64,000 nt of DNA from Gymnopilus junonius (taxonomy: Eukaryota > Basidiomycota > Agaricomycetes > Agaricales > Galerinaceae): positions 1 to 64,000 of the forward strand of contig JADNYJ010000126.1 in NCBI GenBank assembly GCA_015501075.1. Reading direction: 5' to 3'. The notes below the pieces were generated by a model that had not been told where the DNA came from, searched no databases, and saw only the letters and a program-made list of their open reading frames with translations. The position numbers and the translations under genes were made by a program. How positions within the stretch are numbered: the stretch's first letter is position 1; each line of letters begins with the position of its first letter. Below, piece after piece: positions 48,645-59,286 of this stretch.

Positions 48645-51600
48645 ATGCCGGTGCGCACCCAAGTCTTATATCTCTGTATTGACAATTGATTAACTCTTGT
48701 ATCCCTCATAGCCAATAAATTCATCTGGAGATGTCCGATACGAGCTCGACAGACTGCGCCCGCTCATCCATCTCGACGAGACAGAAGAAACATGGGACAA
48801 AATCGCAAAAGCGCTCAAGGAGCTCATCCAGCTTTGTGAAAATGGTGCATATGACTTTGCTCCTACCGAGCTCATCACCACTATTCGGACATCTCACAGA
48901 CCCATCATCAGCGCTATGAACTCGGAGCGCACGAGGCTATGTATGGTGCCTATGGACCTACTGAGCGTGCTGTCGACAACTATGGGCACGGACTTTGAAC
49001 AGCTGCTTTCATTGTTTATGCCCGCCCTCCTCACGCTATGTGCGCGGACGAACAAGGTTGTCGTGAACCGCGCTAAAGGTTCCATACTCACTATCATCCA
49101 GTCTGCCCAGCTCGCTTCTGTGTTGACTTATTTTCTTCAAAATATTAAAGACAAGTCGGCTACTCTCAAGGTTGTCATCGCTGAAGGCACCCTGGCGTGC
49201 CTCAACTCTTGTAACCCACCTGATTTCGAGAAGGAGGCGAGGGCCGCCGAAGTCGAGTCTATCATCCGCATTACTGCCCGAGATGCCAATGCCGACGTCA
49301 GGAAGCTCAGCAGGAAGATCTTTGAGAGTTACAAGATTTTATTACCGTCTAGAATTCCCGGGTACGCTTACTATCTTCAACTGCCTCTTCCAGGAGTTGA
49401 TAAAAATTTCATCTGCAGTTTTATCACACCACTAAGCCCTACGACCAAGAAATACTTGGACATCAAAGGACCTGCCCTGCCCACTCAGAAATCAGTCCCA
49501 AATCTCCGAGCCGCCGACATGAACAAGTCCAGCAAACCCGAACCCAAACCCTCGTCTTCATCTTCATTTACTACCCTTGGGGCTAAACCAACTCATTCAC
49601 GGACCGCTTCTTCTTCAACTACTATCTCCAATGCTAGGTCCACGGGGCCCCAGATAGGTCAGCAACAATCTTCAACTACAAACACGTTAACGCGTGTAAG
49701 CAGGAAGGAGCCTACTGCGTCGCGTACCGCTACCGTTTCCAGTACTTCTACTTCCGCAGCTCCAGTCCGACATGTTCAGCCTTCGAGGGTGATGACTGAC
49801 GACGGCAGCGCCAATCCTCGTCAAAGAACGACTTCAACCGCTCAAAGGTCTGCCACCACGACCACCAGCGGGCCTAGTAGGACATTACGTTCGCAGCCTA
49901 GTATCATCTCCCGTTCCACCACCGCAGTAACAACAGCGACGATGGGGGCTTCCTCTGGCGGAGCTCAACGAATACAGAAAGACCCAGCCGCAGCGGGGGC
50001 CACGTCGACCTCAAATCAACAAAGACGACCACAACCCCAAGGTCTTCCTTCAGCTTCCGCTTCTGCTTCTACCGCCACTGCCACTGCTATAGGACCACGA
50101 AGGGTACCCATGCCCCCGCCTCCTCCAGCGCCCAAGAAGGATAAAAATACTGAAGGTCCCAAGAGGCCTTCGTCCCGCATTGGAGGCGAGAAGGAAAAAG
50201 AGAAGGACGCAGCCAATGCTTTCAGGCCCTCCTCTTCCACTTCGACACGCCAACCTAGATCCGTCATCCCTCCCGCGCCTGTAAAGAGGAAACCTGCAGT
50301 GCCGTCGCTTTCTTCTTCTGTTAGGGATAAAGTTCCTGCTGTTCCTACGACCGCGGGGACATTAGGTGGCCATGCAAGGTCCAAGTCGACTGTTGTGATC
50401 ACCAGCACGAGCACGGCTACAAGTAGCGCTGCTGCAGCTGCACCTAAGACAAAAGCTGCCCCTGCCGTCTCTACTACTCGTTCAACTGCCTGCCACGGGC
50501 TCTGGAGCCGGTACCAACATCAAGCCTCTAGCGGTAGCTAAAGCCAAGCCACTATGGGGTAGCAGGCCTGCACCACCTGCCAAACCCGTGTCTGGTGCTC
50601 CCGGTGTTGCAGGTGCTGCTGCGAAGGGGTTGGTGAGGAAACCATCTAGCAGGGTTGTGTCTGGCTCTTCCTCTACCGTGACCGGTGTCAAGGGTGCTGC
50701 TGTTGCAAAAGGAACTTCCGGTATTGCCAAGAGGCCTATCACTCCTGCTCAGACCGCGTTGCCTCCTTCACCCACGCTCGAAGAAGAGGAAAAGTATGTA
50801 GAAAAGGTAACGGACAACGAGAGTGATAAGATCATGGAAGCCGAAAAAAACAAGTTGCCAGAAGAAAAGGAGTCAGTTGACGAGGCGAAAAGTGCTTCCC
50901 AACGTGGTTCACCTGTGCCCTTCGCTCCTCCTGCTGTACCTGATGTTCAACAAGAACAACAAATTATTGAAGGAAATGAACAAGTTAACACTGCCGAAGC
51001 TGATGCTGTTACTAGGGCTACTGAGGTTGAAGAGCTGGAAGGTCAAGATGAAGTCATTTCTCGCAATACCACTCCTACTCCTGAATCTTCTGAACGAGTC
51101 GCTACCGTTGCTGTTGTTTCCTTTGAAGAGGCAGAAGATGGTCATCGTGCTGAAGAGAATGACGAGGCAGAAGACGAAAACGACCAAACATCCACCCCCT
51201 TATCGTCATCCCGCCAACCTTTCGCACCCGTTCCCATCCCTTACGACCCCCATACACCTCAACAGCACCTTCTTGTCCCATCAAATATTGACCCTACCCT
51301 CAACACCAAAACACCCATATCCGCACTCCTCTCCTCCATCGAACGCGGATTTCAATACGACTACTCGCCCATCACCCCACTCTCTCCTGCCGCGAACTAC
51401 CTACCGAACGTAACAGGCGAAGGGACGCCCTACAGCCACGCAACACACGCCCCGCATAGGAGGTTTCCTATGAAGGAGGGCCCTGTGCAGCCTTTCAATC
51501 ATGCGCTGCATGTGATGGGTCATAATGGGATGTTTGAGGGGTACGGGGCTGGGACTGGGTATAACACGAGTCTTGGAGAGAACAAAGGAAAGATGGGAGG

Positions 51601-51739
51601 AGCTGGAGCTGGAGGGGAACTGGGTGTTGTTCCTGTTCCAGTGCAGTTTGGGACGGAGAATATGTATGTGCCTGTTGGACTACCTGGGCTGGATGATGGC
51701 AGGATGGCGTTTTTCGAATTGAATAATACCAGGAGCTGA
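48645..51739 (+). CDS. CLASP-family microtubule-stabilising protein (Stu1/Cls1-like), one frame break
   Basis: A 6-nt first exon (ATG CCG, 48645-48650) splices over 61 bp to PINSSGDVRYELDRLRPLI. Exon 2 (48712-49361) carries a TOG/CLASP_N array: FEQLLSLFMPALLTLCARTN, VVNRAKGSILTIIQSAQLAS and ARDANADVRKLSRKIFE. Intron 49362-49418 leads to FITPLSPTTKKYLDIKG and a long Ser/Thr/Arg/Pro-rich basic region, then an acidic stretch and a C-terminus ending FFELNNTRS. The frame breaks at about 50490, where TGCCTGCC replaces an expected TGCC. Without the extra 4 bp the three exons sum to 991 codons. Alternatively, GT...AG bases 50480-50507 would be a 28-nt intron. CLASPs bind tubulin through TOG domains and rescue spindle microtubules. 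Only one TOG array is evident, before the basic tail. Confidence 0.85.
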
Positions 51740-52198
51740 GACTGGCTTTACTTTTTACTTTTTCCTTTCTTTTCGTTTTCCTTCTGTGGATTGTTAAATT
51801 TTCTCTTCTCATTGATTCTCTTCTCTGTTTCTTTTATGGGTACGCTCCGTTTCATGCAGTACTTACAGCAGCCTCATCTGATTAACGTAGTTTTCTTATT
51901 CAATCATGCATCACATACAGTACTGCTCATATCGTCTTACAATGTTATGTTTTCCTCCGCATTTCTTTTGCAATGTTTTATAACAACTCGATTCTCATGC
52001 GTTCATGTACAAACACATCATACAACTGCATACTACAATATGAAAACAGAAGGAAAAAGAAAATGCTACAGTAGGTATGAGTATTAGAACAAGCTTTTCA
52101 AATAGTCTAAATAACGCAAAGAATGCATGTCTAGTGAGAACAGGGAATGAGTATCGATGTAGTGTACTCCATCAACGTAGTATAGCAGAACAACCAAA
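51740..52198. other. Convergent 3' region of CLASP and the fucosyltransferase-like gene
   Basis: T-rich just after the CLASP stop (TTTTTACTTTTTCC-type), as in fungal 3' UTRs. No gene is seen. Confidence 0.45.
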
Positions 52199-54073
52199 TC
52201 ACCAGAACCGAATGCTAATGGGTTCCTTGCCGTCAACTAGCCTCCGATGAACTACGTTGCTAGTAAAAGACGACCACTGAAGGACGAAGTGATTGAGCAA
52301 AAGTTATAATGCATTGATTGACAGAAATTATGCACTCACCCCATTCCCAATGAACACAGCCGACCGTCGCCCAATATCCATATCCACCGCAACACTAACC
52401 TCTTTCTGCTCCACATTCAGCTTGAGGTCCCTGCTCGTCACGATCCGTGCCCACCCATCCTTCTTCAGCTCGTGCTTCAGATCGTCGAGCCACTCCGTAC
52501 GATCATTCGACATGATATAGAGCACATCCAAAGACTTCTTCGTCTTCCTTCCATTTGACGGCCTCGAGGAAGGCAGCTTTTTAAACTTTATTGAAGCAGC
52601 AACAACAGGCTCAGCAGATTCCGAGTCTTCGTGGAGGTAATCCTCTCTTGCCTTCCTGACCTTGTTCACGATTGATTCCGCGGACGGAAGACATCTATCA
52701 AGGAAGATGGCCTCGTTCTCAGACATGTTCGTTCCCAGAAGAAGGTTGATGCCTGGAGGTGGAGGTGGTGGATGAAATTTGTCAGGAAGAAACGACAAAA
52801 GGTTCCAGTTGTAAAATGTGTCGTTTGCCGCGGCATGCTCAAGGCAGGCTTCTTTGAAGTCTCCGCGGCGCACATGGATAGAGAATACCTCGTCAAAGGG
52901 GTCCAATAAAGCTTTTCGAGGAGATGACGCCTGCACTCGAACCTGGGGTCCAGAAAGCTTTGTCCGAAACAGGTGCAAGTTACTGTCAACCGCAGACTGG
53001 ACATTGGGCGAAGTTTCTAAGAGCCTTGACACGGGCGAGACCTTGAATTCATCCCATAACGATACACTCCTCTCAGTGCTCCAAAACCAAATATCAAACG
53101 TCTCCGGAAAAGGTTCCTCTTCCGATGAGCCAGCCACAACCTCTACGCATCTTTCCGGCGCGTCACTCAACAGCTTCTTCCATGTCCTAAAAATCACTTT
53201 GCCGTCCGCTGAACTGAGTTGTGGCTTGATATCGCGCGTGTGGATAAATTTCCGCTCGGATTTGGGGCATACGACGTCGAACCACGCCTCGGAGATCGCG
53301 CGTGGAGTGGTGTCGCCCTCCTCCCATGGTCCACCCGCGGACGGTCCGGAAATGAGAGCGTTGAGTGGTGTTCGGGGAATCCAGTCATGAGGATACGAAG
53401 AGGCGGGCCAGGGATAATGCGATTTTGTCCATAAAAAGTCGTGGAACACATAGCCGCGATTCGAAGCATGCGCTAACCATGTATTCATGAGCCTGTCATA
53501 TTTTTGATTAGTTGACAGATTTTTGTTGAGTGGTGGTGTCAAGCCAGCCGTCAAAGAAAATGCACGCCACAAAGTAATGGAGAAACAGGACGGACAAAAA
53601 GATAGAAGGACAGAAGAAACAAAAAACACCGTCAGATCCAGTGAAAAACAAGGAGATAAGAAAGAAGGCACAGAACAGACGTACATGTCATTCAGTTTAT
53701 TATTCCATCCGACGGGATGTGCTCGAGAATTTGAGAAGAGAACATAACGCCCCATCCTGCCTTCTGGAAAGGGCAGATCCAGATTATGCTGCGGAAGCTT
53801 CATTTCCCACTCTCTGAGCTCCGTGTAAGTGGGTGGACGGTCGTGTCTGTTATCCGCGGGTCTGAGGGAGTACGAGAATCCAGACGTGTACGACGCGTAG
53901 TATACGGTGAGCTTGTTCACGACCCCGGCGCTGTAAAAGAGAGACACCAGGGTGGCAAAAAGTAGCAGGCTTGCCCATTGTCGAGGTCGAGGATGCTTGC
54001 TCAAAATGAAAAGGGAACTACATGACCGCCTCTTGTTTTTTACAGGGAAGAGAGGGGAGTAGGCGTAGTTCAT
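52199..54073 (-). CDS. Type II membrane protein, O-fucosyltransferase-like glycosyltransferase
   Basis: The ATG at 54073 begins a short basic cytoplasmic tail, then one membrane helix (WASLLLFATLVSLFYSAGVV, about residues 34-53) and a lumenal domain. The key motif is FSIHVRRGDFKEACLEHAA, the HxRxGD-type GDP-fucose site of O-fucosyltransferase-like (GT-B) enzymes. YIMSNDRTEWLDDLKHEL and VDMDIGRRSAVFIGNG form the C-terminal half, and a last exon after intron about 52333-52277 ends VDGKEPISIRFW with TGA at 52201-52199. The main intron (53493-53684, GTACGT...GACAG) is 192 nt, a multiple of three with no stop. Removing it joins KLNDM to LMNTWLAHASNRGYVF. About 500 residues spliced. The acceptor substrate is unknown, and the Golgi location is inferred from the topology. 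Confidence 0.82.
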
Positions 54074-55284
54074 GCCTGCAAGAAAGGGTCGGAAAGGAGG
54101 GGAGGCGTGGAACGGTAGGGAAGAGAATTTATAGATCCCGCCTTCGGAAGAGTTAGTTATTTTTCATGGTCGCGATGATTGCGTTGATGATGTATATCTC
54201 CGTAAGATTGGGGTTGAATTGCGAATGGGAGTAAACAGCATGAAAGCCTCTGAGGTCCAAAGGATAATGGTGGTCCCGGGTACCCCGTTAATAGTGTCAA
54301 AATATGGACGGTTGGCGCTCATTTGGGATTGGTTTCACCACCATGGCATCGATCTCGGATTCAGATAGCAAATTAAGAAGCGAATGCTCTTGGGAAACAC
54401 TGGGTGTAAGTTATCTCCCGGAGTAATATATCCGACATTTTCTGTGATGATGGCATTTTTTATGGTGGTTGTTAATGATAAAGAGATGAAATTCGGCCGC
54501 GGTGATCGTTAAGGGGTATTTGTCCCTGTTATTTTCAAAGGCTTGTCGGCTCGGAGCTTATAGGCGCTCACCAATGGACCGTCTTTTACTGACCATCTAC
54601 CAGTCATCGTCCATCAGGGTTCTAACCAGCGAATCGGGCTAAAAACTAAACACCTTTGGTTAGAAAAATATTGATAAGGAGGTACATACGCCTTGCCAAT
54701 GTTTGTCGAATACTTCGGGGCTCTCACAGTCGCGGAGGTCCATTTCGACCCATGGACCCAATAGAAATTAGAATATAGCCCGAGGGAGTGCGATTTCTTG
54801 AGCTTCTCTTCCAATAATTGCCTGCGATTGCCATTGCAACGTTCTACGTTGCGGCTCCGGTATGTCCTTGCTTTATGCCGGACCGAAGTCCACCGTCCGG
54901 GCACGTCCCACCTCTCGGTGCAAATACGATAAGTAAACCTAAGATCCTTGTGGGCGTGAAAAGATATGAAGGACGCCAGGTGTGATGCAGTCCGAGCCAA
55001 GGCGGTGTGGAAATTTGGCCAAAATAGAACCTAAAAGGTACGAAAGGGTACGAAAAGAGTAGGAGAAATAAATTTATCCCCTCGGTGATTGATCAAGATA
55101 CAAAGCGAGTCACCTCAAATCGCTCACTGTCCCATCCTATTTTAGGTGACTTGGCTTGTTCGAAGGTCTGGCATTGAGATGCAAGGGATTATCTGGAGGC
55201 AAGCCAGAACCTAGCCAGTTGGAGTGGTCACCTCGCTTGCCCGTAACTGAATAACAAGACATTAACTTCCGCCCTCATTTGCCC
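54074..55284. other. Intergenic, promoter side of the fucosyltransferase-like gene
   Basis: A TATA-like TATAAAT (minus, complement of 54127-54133) is 54-60 bp before the ATG. A 128-codon minus ORF (55000-54614) has no known domain and atypical composition. Nothing else is supported. Confidence 0.4.
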
Positions 55285-55870
55285 TTATCCACTGCCTGAA
55301 CTGCACGACAATTCAATCTGTATCATGTGTAACCGCCGAAGAGCACGCAAAGCTGATGATCGCGTGCGCCCCGGTGTCCAGACATAACTTTGGCTTGAAA
55401 TTTTAAAGCGGCTTAGAGGCTGGTGGTCTCGGAATTCGTGCGAGTGCAGACTGGCAAGGTGGTAGCTATTTCTGCATTCATAGTCCAATATAATCATCAT
55501 TAGAACGCTGCTAATAGTGAAAGAAGTCGATAATGATTCAGCAGCTTGTTGAAGTGTAGACACTGACCATAGAATTTCGGCCTCAGATCCATCAGAGCCA
55601 TGCTTTTCCAGGATTTTCCTGCAGGATCGCTTCAACTCCGCGGCTGTCAACAGCTACTAGACAAGTAGCAAGACGAAAAGGTTTCGGAAAGATGGTGCTT
55701 GTAAAAGGTGGATACGAAGTATGGCGTCGAGTTTCTCGCACTCCGCTGACTTATTTCTCGTTTCAAGAGGGTGGCGGAACCACGTCGACAATAATGTAGT
55801 AGGGTCCAGTAAGTCTTCCTGTTCCGGGAATGCATAAACCACGCAAGCGAGCGTAAAGACCAACCGCGGA
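55285..55870 (-). pseudogene. Unidentified helical ORF with tandem in-frame stops
   Basis: One frame on the minus strand is protein-like on both sides of a TAG-TAG pair. Before the stops it reads LACVVYAFPEQEDLLDPTTL and SAECEKLDAILRIHLLQAP; after them, TAAELKRSCRKILEKHGSDG and EAEILWSVSTLQQAAESL. The composition suggests amphipathic helices. No family recognised. Two more in-frame stops lie just upstream. Best read as a gene remnant, or less likely as exons with an intron covering the stops. Confidence 0.4.
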
Positions 55871-55983
55871 TGCGATTATTACCCAGCGGACCGAAAGAGA
55901 AGGAAACAGAGCGCTCGTGAGTCAATTCGTTGACAGGTAGAATGCATGATGACGGTGAAATTTTAGCCTTGAACCTGTTGCCA

Positions 55984-56180
55984 ACGCGTCGCGTCGCGTC
56001 AGTCCCCAGTTAGGGGCCTTGGTCTTGGTAATCAGACTGCCGATCATCGTCGGTGCCGAGCAAAAACGTCACCGTTGCGATTAGATTTGCCCTATTTGGG
56101 CGATCAAAGCCACCTAAACACTTCCGCCTGAAATCTTGTTATTGACGGCCACGATCTCTAGAACGTTGTACGTATAAAAG
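55984..56180 (+). promoter_or_regulatory. Promoter of the 56.2-kb SDR: CGCGTC repeats and TATA box
   Basis: ACGCGTCGCGTCGCGTC at 55984-56000 contains an MCB-type ACGCGT and three CGCGTC units. TATAAAAG at 56173-56180 is 61-68 bp upstream of the ATG at 56241, a normal spacing for a fungal core promoter. Confidence 0.5.
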
Positions 56181-56240
56181 CAAGTCGAAAAAACCCCTTC
56201 ACGCCTCTATTCCAAATCGCCATCAATAGCGCAGTAAAAC

Positions 56241-57097
56241 ATGTCGAAAGTCATTCTTGTAACTGGTACGACAGTCTCGCAAGCATGTTCATCCTCTGAA
56301 TCTGATCATATAGATAGGTTCGAACGCTGGCATTGGCCTTGAGCTCGTGCGCATCCTGGCTGAGAAACCAGAGGGGCACATCGTCTATCTGTCTGCGAGG
56401 AACGAGACAGCTGGAAAGGAAGCGGTGTGCGTGCTATTTCTACGCCATTCCCCCACGGATCCCGATATTTACTTCCCATCCTTGACACAGTGCGCAACTT
56501 CACGCTGATGGTCTCAAGAACGCCAAATTTGTGAAACTTGACGTCTCCGACATCGCAACCGTCAAATCCGCAAAAGAAATAATCGAGAAAGCAGAGGGCA
56601 AGCTTGACGTTCTCGTGAACAACGCCGGGATCAGCAAGTTCGGATCTGCTCAGGATGCTACGAACGTCGATATAGCTGCAGTCCGCGAGGCTATGGAGAT
56701 TAACTTCTTTGGGCTTGTTCAGACCACTATCGCTTTCCTACCTCTCATTCGCAATAAGCCAGACAACGAAATCCGGACTATTTTGAATGTCTCCACCGAT
56801 ATGGCCTCCAACACATTCCAGGCGCGCCCCGATGCAGTCTTGCACGCCGTGGCATACAACACGAGCAAGGCCGCTGCAAATTCATATACCATCGCTTTGG
56901 CCCAAGAATTGAAGAAGGAAAATATCAAAGTCAATGCAGTCACGCCTGGTTTCACCACCACCAAATTGAACTTCCATGCTCAAGGTGGTAAGACAGCCAA
57001 AGAAGGTGCCAAGTCATTACTGCCTTTTACTCTGCTAGGTGAAGATGGTCCGACTGGCAAATTCTTTGGTGGAGATGGGAAAGAATTCCCTTGGTAA
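56241..57097 (+). CDS. Short-chain dehydrogenase, carbonyl-reductase-like
   Basis: Three exons fit exactly: 56241-56265, 56318-56426 and 56491-57097, with introns of 52 and 64 bp (donors GTACGA and GTGCGT), giving 246 residues. MSKVILVTGSNAGIGLELVR is the TGxxxGIG cofactor site; VYLSARN is the NADPH-type loop; KLDVLVNNAGISKFG has NNAG. The catalytic Ser is in TILNVSTDMAS and YxxxK in AYNTSKAAANSY. VNAVTPGFTTTKLN follows, and the protein ends GDGKEFPW. It belongs to the classical NADPH-dependent carbonyl/ketone reductase group. The substrate is unknown. Convergent with the F-box remnant. No oddities. Confidence 0.93.
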
Positions 57098-57296
57098 AGA
57101 ACGAAGCATATGAAGTCTATGTCTTGGACCAGACAGAAATTGGAATTAGAATTTATACTGATTATCTTATACCAGTTTCGAGTGTTGGAAAACGAAGTTT
57201 AGAAATACAAATGCCTTTTCTAGACAACATCAAGTCCACGGTTCGACATTGCGAACTCGGAATGACGCCAAAGGTTGCTAACCCTACTTGAGGTGT

Positions 57297-58813
57297 TTAG
57301 TCACCAAGACCATGAAATGCGAGGCAGGATTTTATTAAATCCTCGCCTGTCAAATTGTCTATGATCTTGAATACGGGCCCAGTGTCGTTGTGGACAAGCT
57401 GTGCAAAACGACGGGCGTCAGCTTCGCCCATGTCAATAGCGGATCCCATTTTGATCTCGCTGTATAATTCGAGAAGAACCTTGCGAAGCTTTCTGACGCG
57501 TATTTGATCGCCTCTCAGGAAGTTCAAAATCAATGCGAATGTCTGAGTCACAACAGATGAACTGACCAGTAACAGGTCTGTTAGGCTTTTCAATCAAAGT
57601 CCTGGTGTCCCAAAAACTGAGTTCCTGCAGGTGAAAAAAAAATCGGAAGTATTCTTAAGTTGCTGGAAGAGGGCGTTTGTCAAGGTCAGTTTTATATGGT
57701 TCTCCAAGAATGATATTGAGAGGTTGATAATTGTAGGAACTTTTACAAGAAAGTCAAGAAATTGCTTTTGAAATGTGTCGAAATATTCTTCGTCGTTTTC
57801 GATGTCACGCGACGAAAATGTGATATTAAATATCTTCATAGAACAACGAGAGGCGCTAAAAGGAGCATAGTTTCTTCGAAAGGAAAGTCCTCCTGAGCTG
57901 AATCATAGGAGAATTCTTCTAAGGAAGGGAATAGGAGATGTCGAAGGAAATAATCTAACCCCGAATCTTCATAATAATTTCCAGGCGCGAGATACATACT
58001 TTTGAGGCGTTGTGAGTGAAAGGTGTCTGGGGTAAGGCAAAGTATTCTCCATCGCATATATTCATCGATTGCAATATTGTAATTGTTGCGCAGATTGCAA
58101 GTTCGAAGATCTCATCAATGCAGATCGTCTCGAGCTCGAGTGAAGTCAAATTATGTGTCGGGGATTCCCATTCCTTTGATGGAGATGGAGGAGAAGGAGA
58201 TTTGGAGACCTTTGAGCATTGGAGCGTCAAGTAAGGAAAAAAAAAACAGGACGGTGAATATAACGAAGACAAGGAATTAGACAAAGATGAGGAGTAGCTT
58301 CCACGGCGTCCATCAGATCCTCGTAGTAGGAACCGGCAACTTAAAAATGAACTGGTTCCAACACGGTGCGACGTCTCGAGTAACGTCCAAGAGTGGTGGA
58401 ATTGATATCGGGTTAATTGGCAAGATGTCTCGACGAATGCTGAATATGATATTCAAAAGAAGCTTGCCAGACAACAAGATACATTGCTTCGTTTGCTCGC
58501 TGAGTAGTTGAACCTTGTCAGTGGATGTTATGTGGATGTTAATGTTTCTCCAGACACGAGGCGTCGCCAATGCAACACATCTCCAAGTTTGGCAAATGGC
58601 TGTAAGAAGAAAAGGTCCTGGAGTTGGATTCGGTGTGCCGAAACGGTCGTGGTGGGTGGCATTATATATTCCTTCTGTGTAACAGACCGAAATTTCCACT
58701 AAAATTTCAAAGGGAAGGCATAAAATTGGCGACTTGTTTAGGAACGCCATTTCAAGTTTTAGTAAGGGCTGTGGGCCATTCCCTTGGGCGATAGGGACGC
58801 GCAGGTTATCCAT
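57297..58813 (-). pseudogene. F-box/LRR-like protein, frameshifted
   Basis: The ATG at 58813 leads to an F-box: LCLPFEILVEISVCYTEG, then TAICQTWRCVALATPRVWRN. Such proteins pick substrates for SCF ubiquitin ligases. Leucine-rich sequence follows in several frames: DLMDAVEATPHLCLIPCL, LLDAPMLKGLQISF (about 58230), LTSLELETICIDEIFELA, LLFPSLEEFSYDSAQE, and a final segment LIKSCLAFHGLGD ending at 57297. At least three frame changes are needed, the first near 58330, and splice sites do not explain them. F-box/LRR genes are large, fast-evolving families in mushrooms and pseudogenes are common. Confidence 0.65.
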
Positions 58814-59286
58814 GACTTCAGCCTAAATTAACGTCAGGCTTCTGCTAGCTTCTGTGAGCAAATTGCCGTTGTCGTTCGCCCCAAGTGGATCGATTTAATG
58901 CTTGCACCACACCGTGAGGTAGGATAAAAAGTGTTCAAATATCACTGTAGCAGACCAAGGTGGATCAAAAGTCGAGACAGGTACGGTGGTGGAAAGAACA
59001 AAAAGAGTGAGTGGCAGGCCAACTCGAACACAACAAATTCGCAATTTCACACGTTCTACGGGCCTCTAACCCGGCCCGCGTCCTCTAAGTACGTACTTGA
59101 ATGTTACAATCTTTTTGTATTGTTAGTTACTTACTTGCCATGCCTCTTTTTCTTTCACTGCAAGGATAATTTTTCTTAATTAGAAAACCCAATGCGGACA
59201 TTTCAGCGCTTACAATTCTAAAGCAGGTTAAATTTCCATATGTGACCATATATCCAAGCGCCAGTCCAAGCCATCAAACTAATAAC
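58814..59286. other. Intergenic, nothing recognised
   Basis: Promoter side of the F-box remnant and 3' side of the M64 gene. One 82-codon plus-strand ORF is present with no domain. Confidence 0.4.

Noticed and set aside
52818..53390. 190-codon plus ORF
   Set aside because: Antisense to the O-fucosyltransferase-like gene with its HVRRGD motif.
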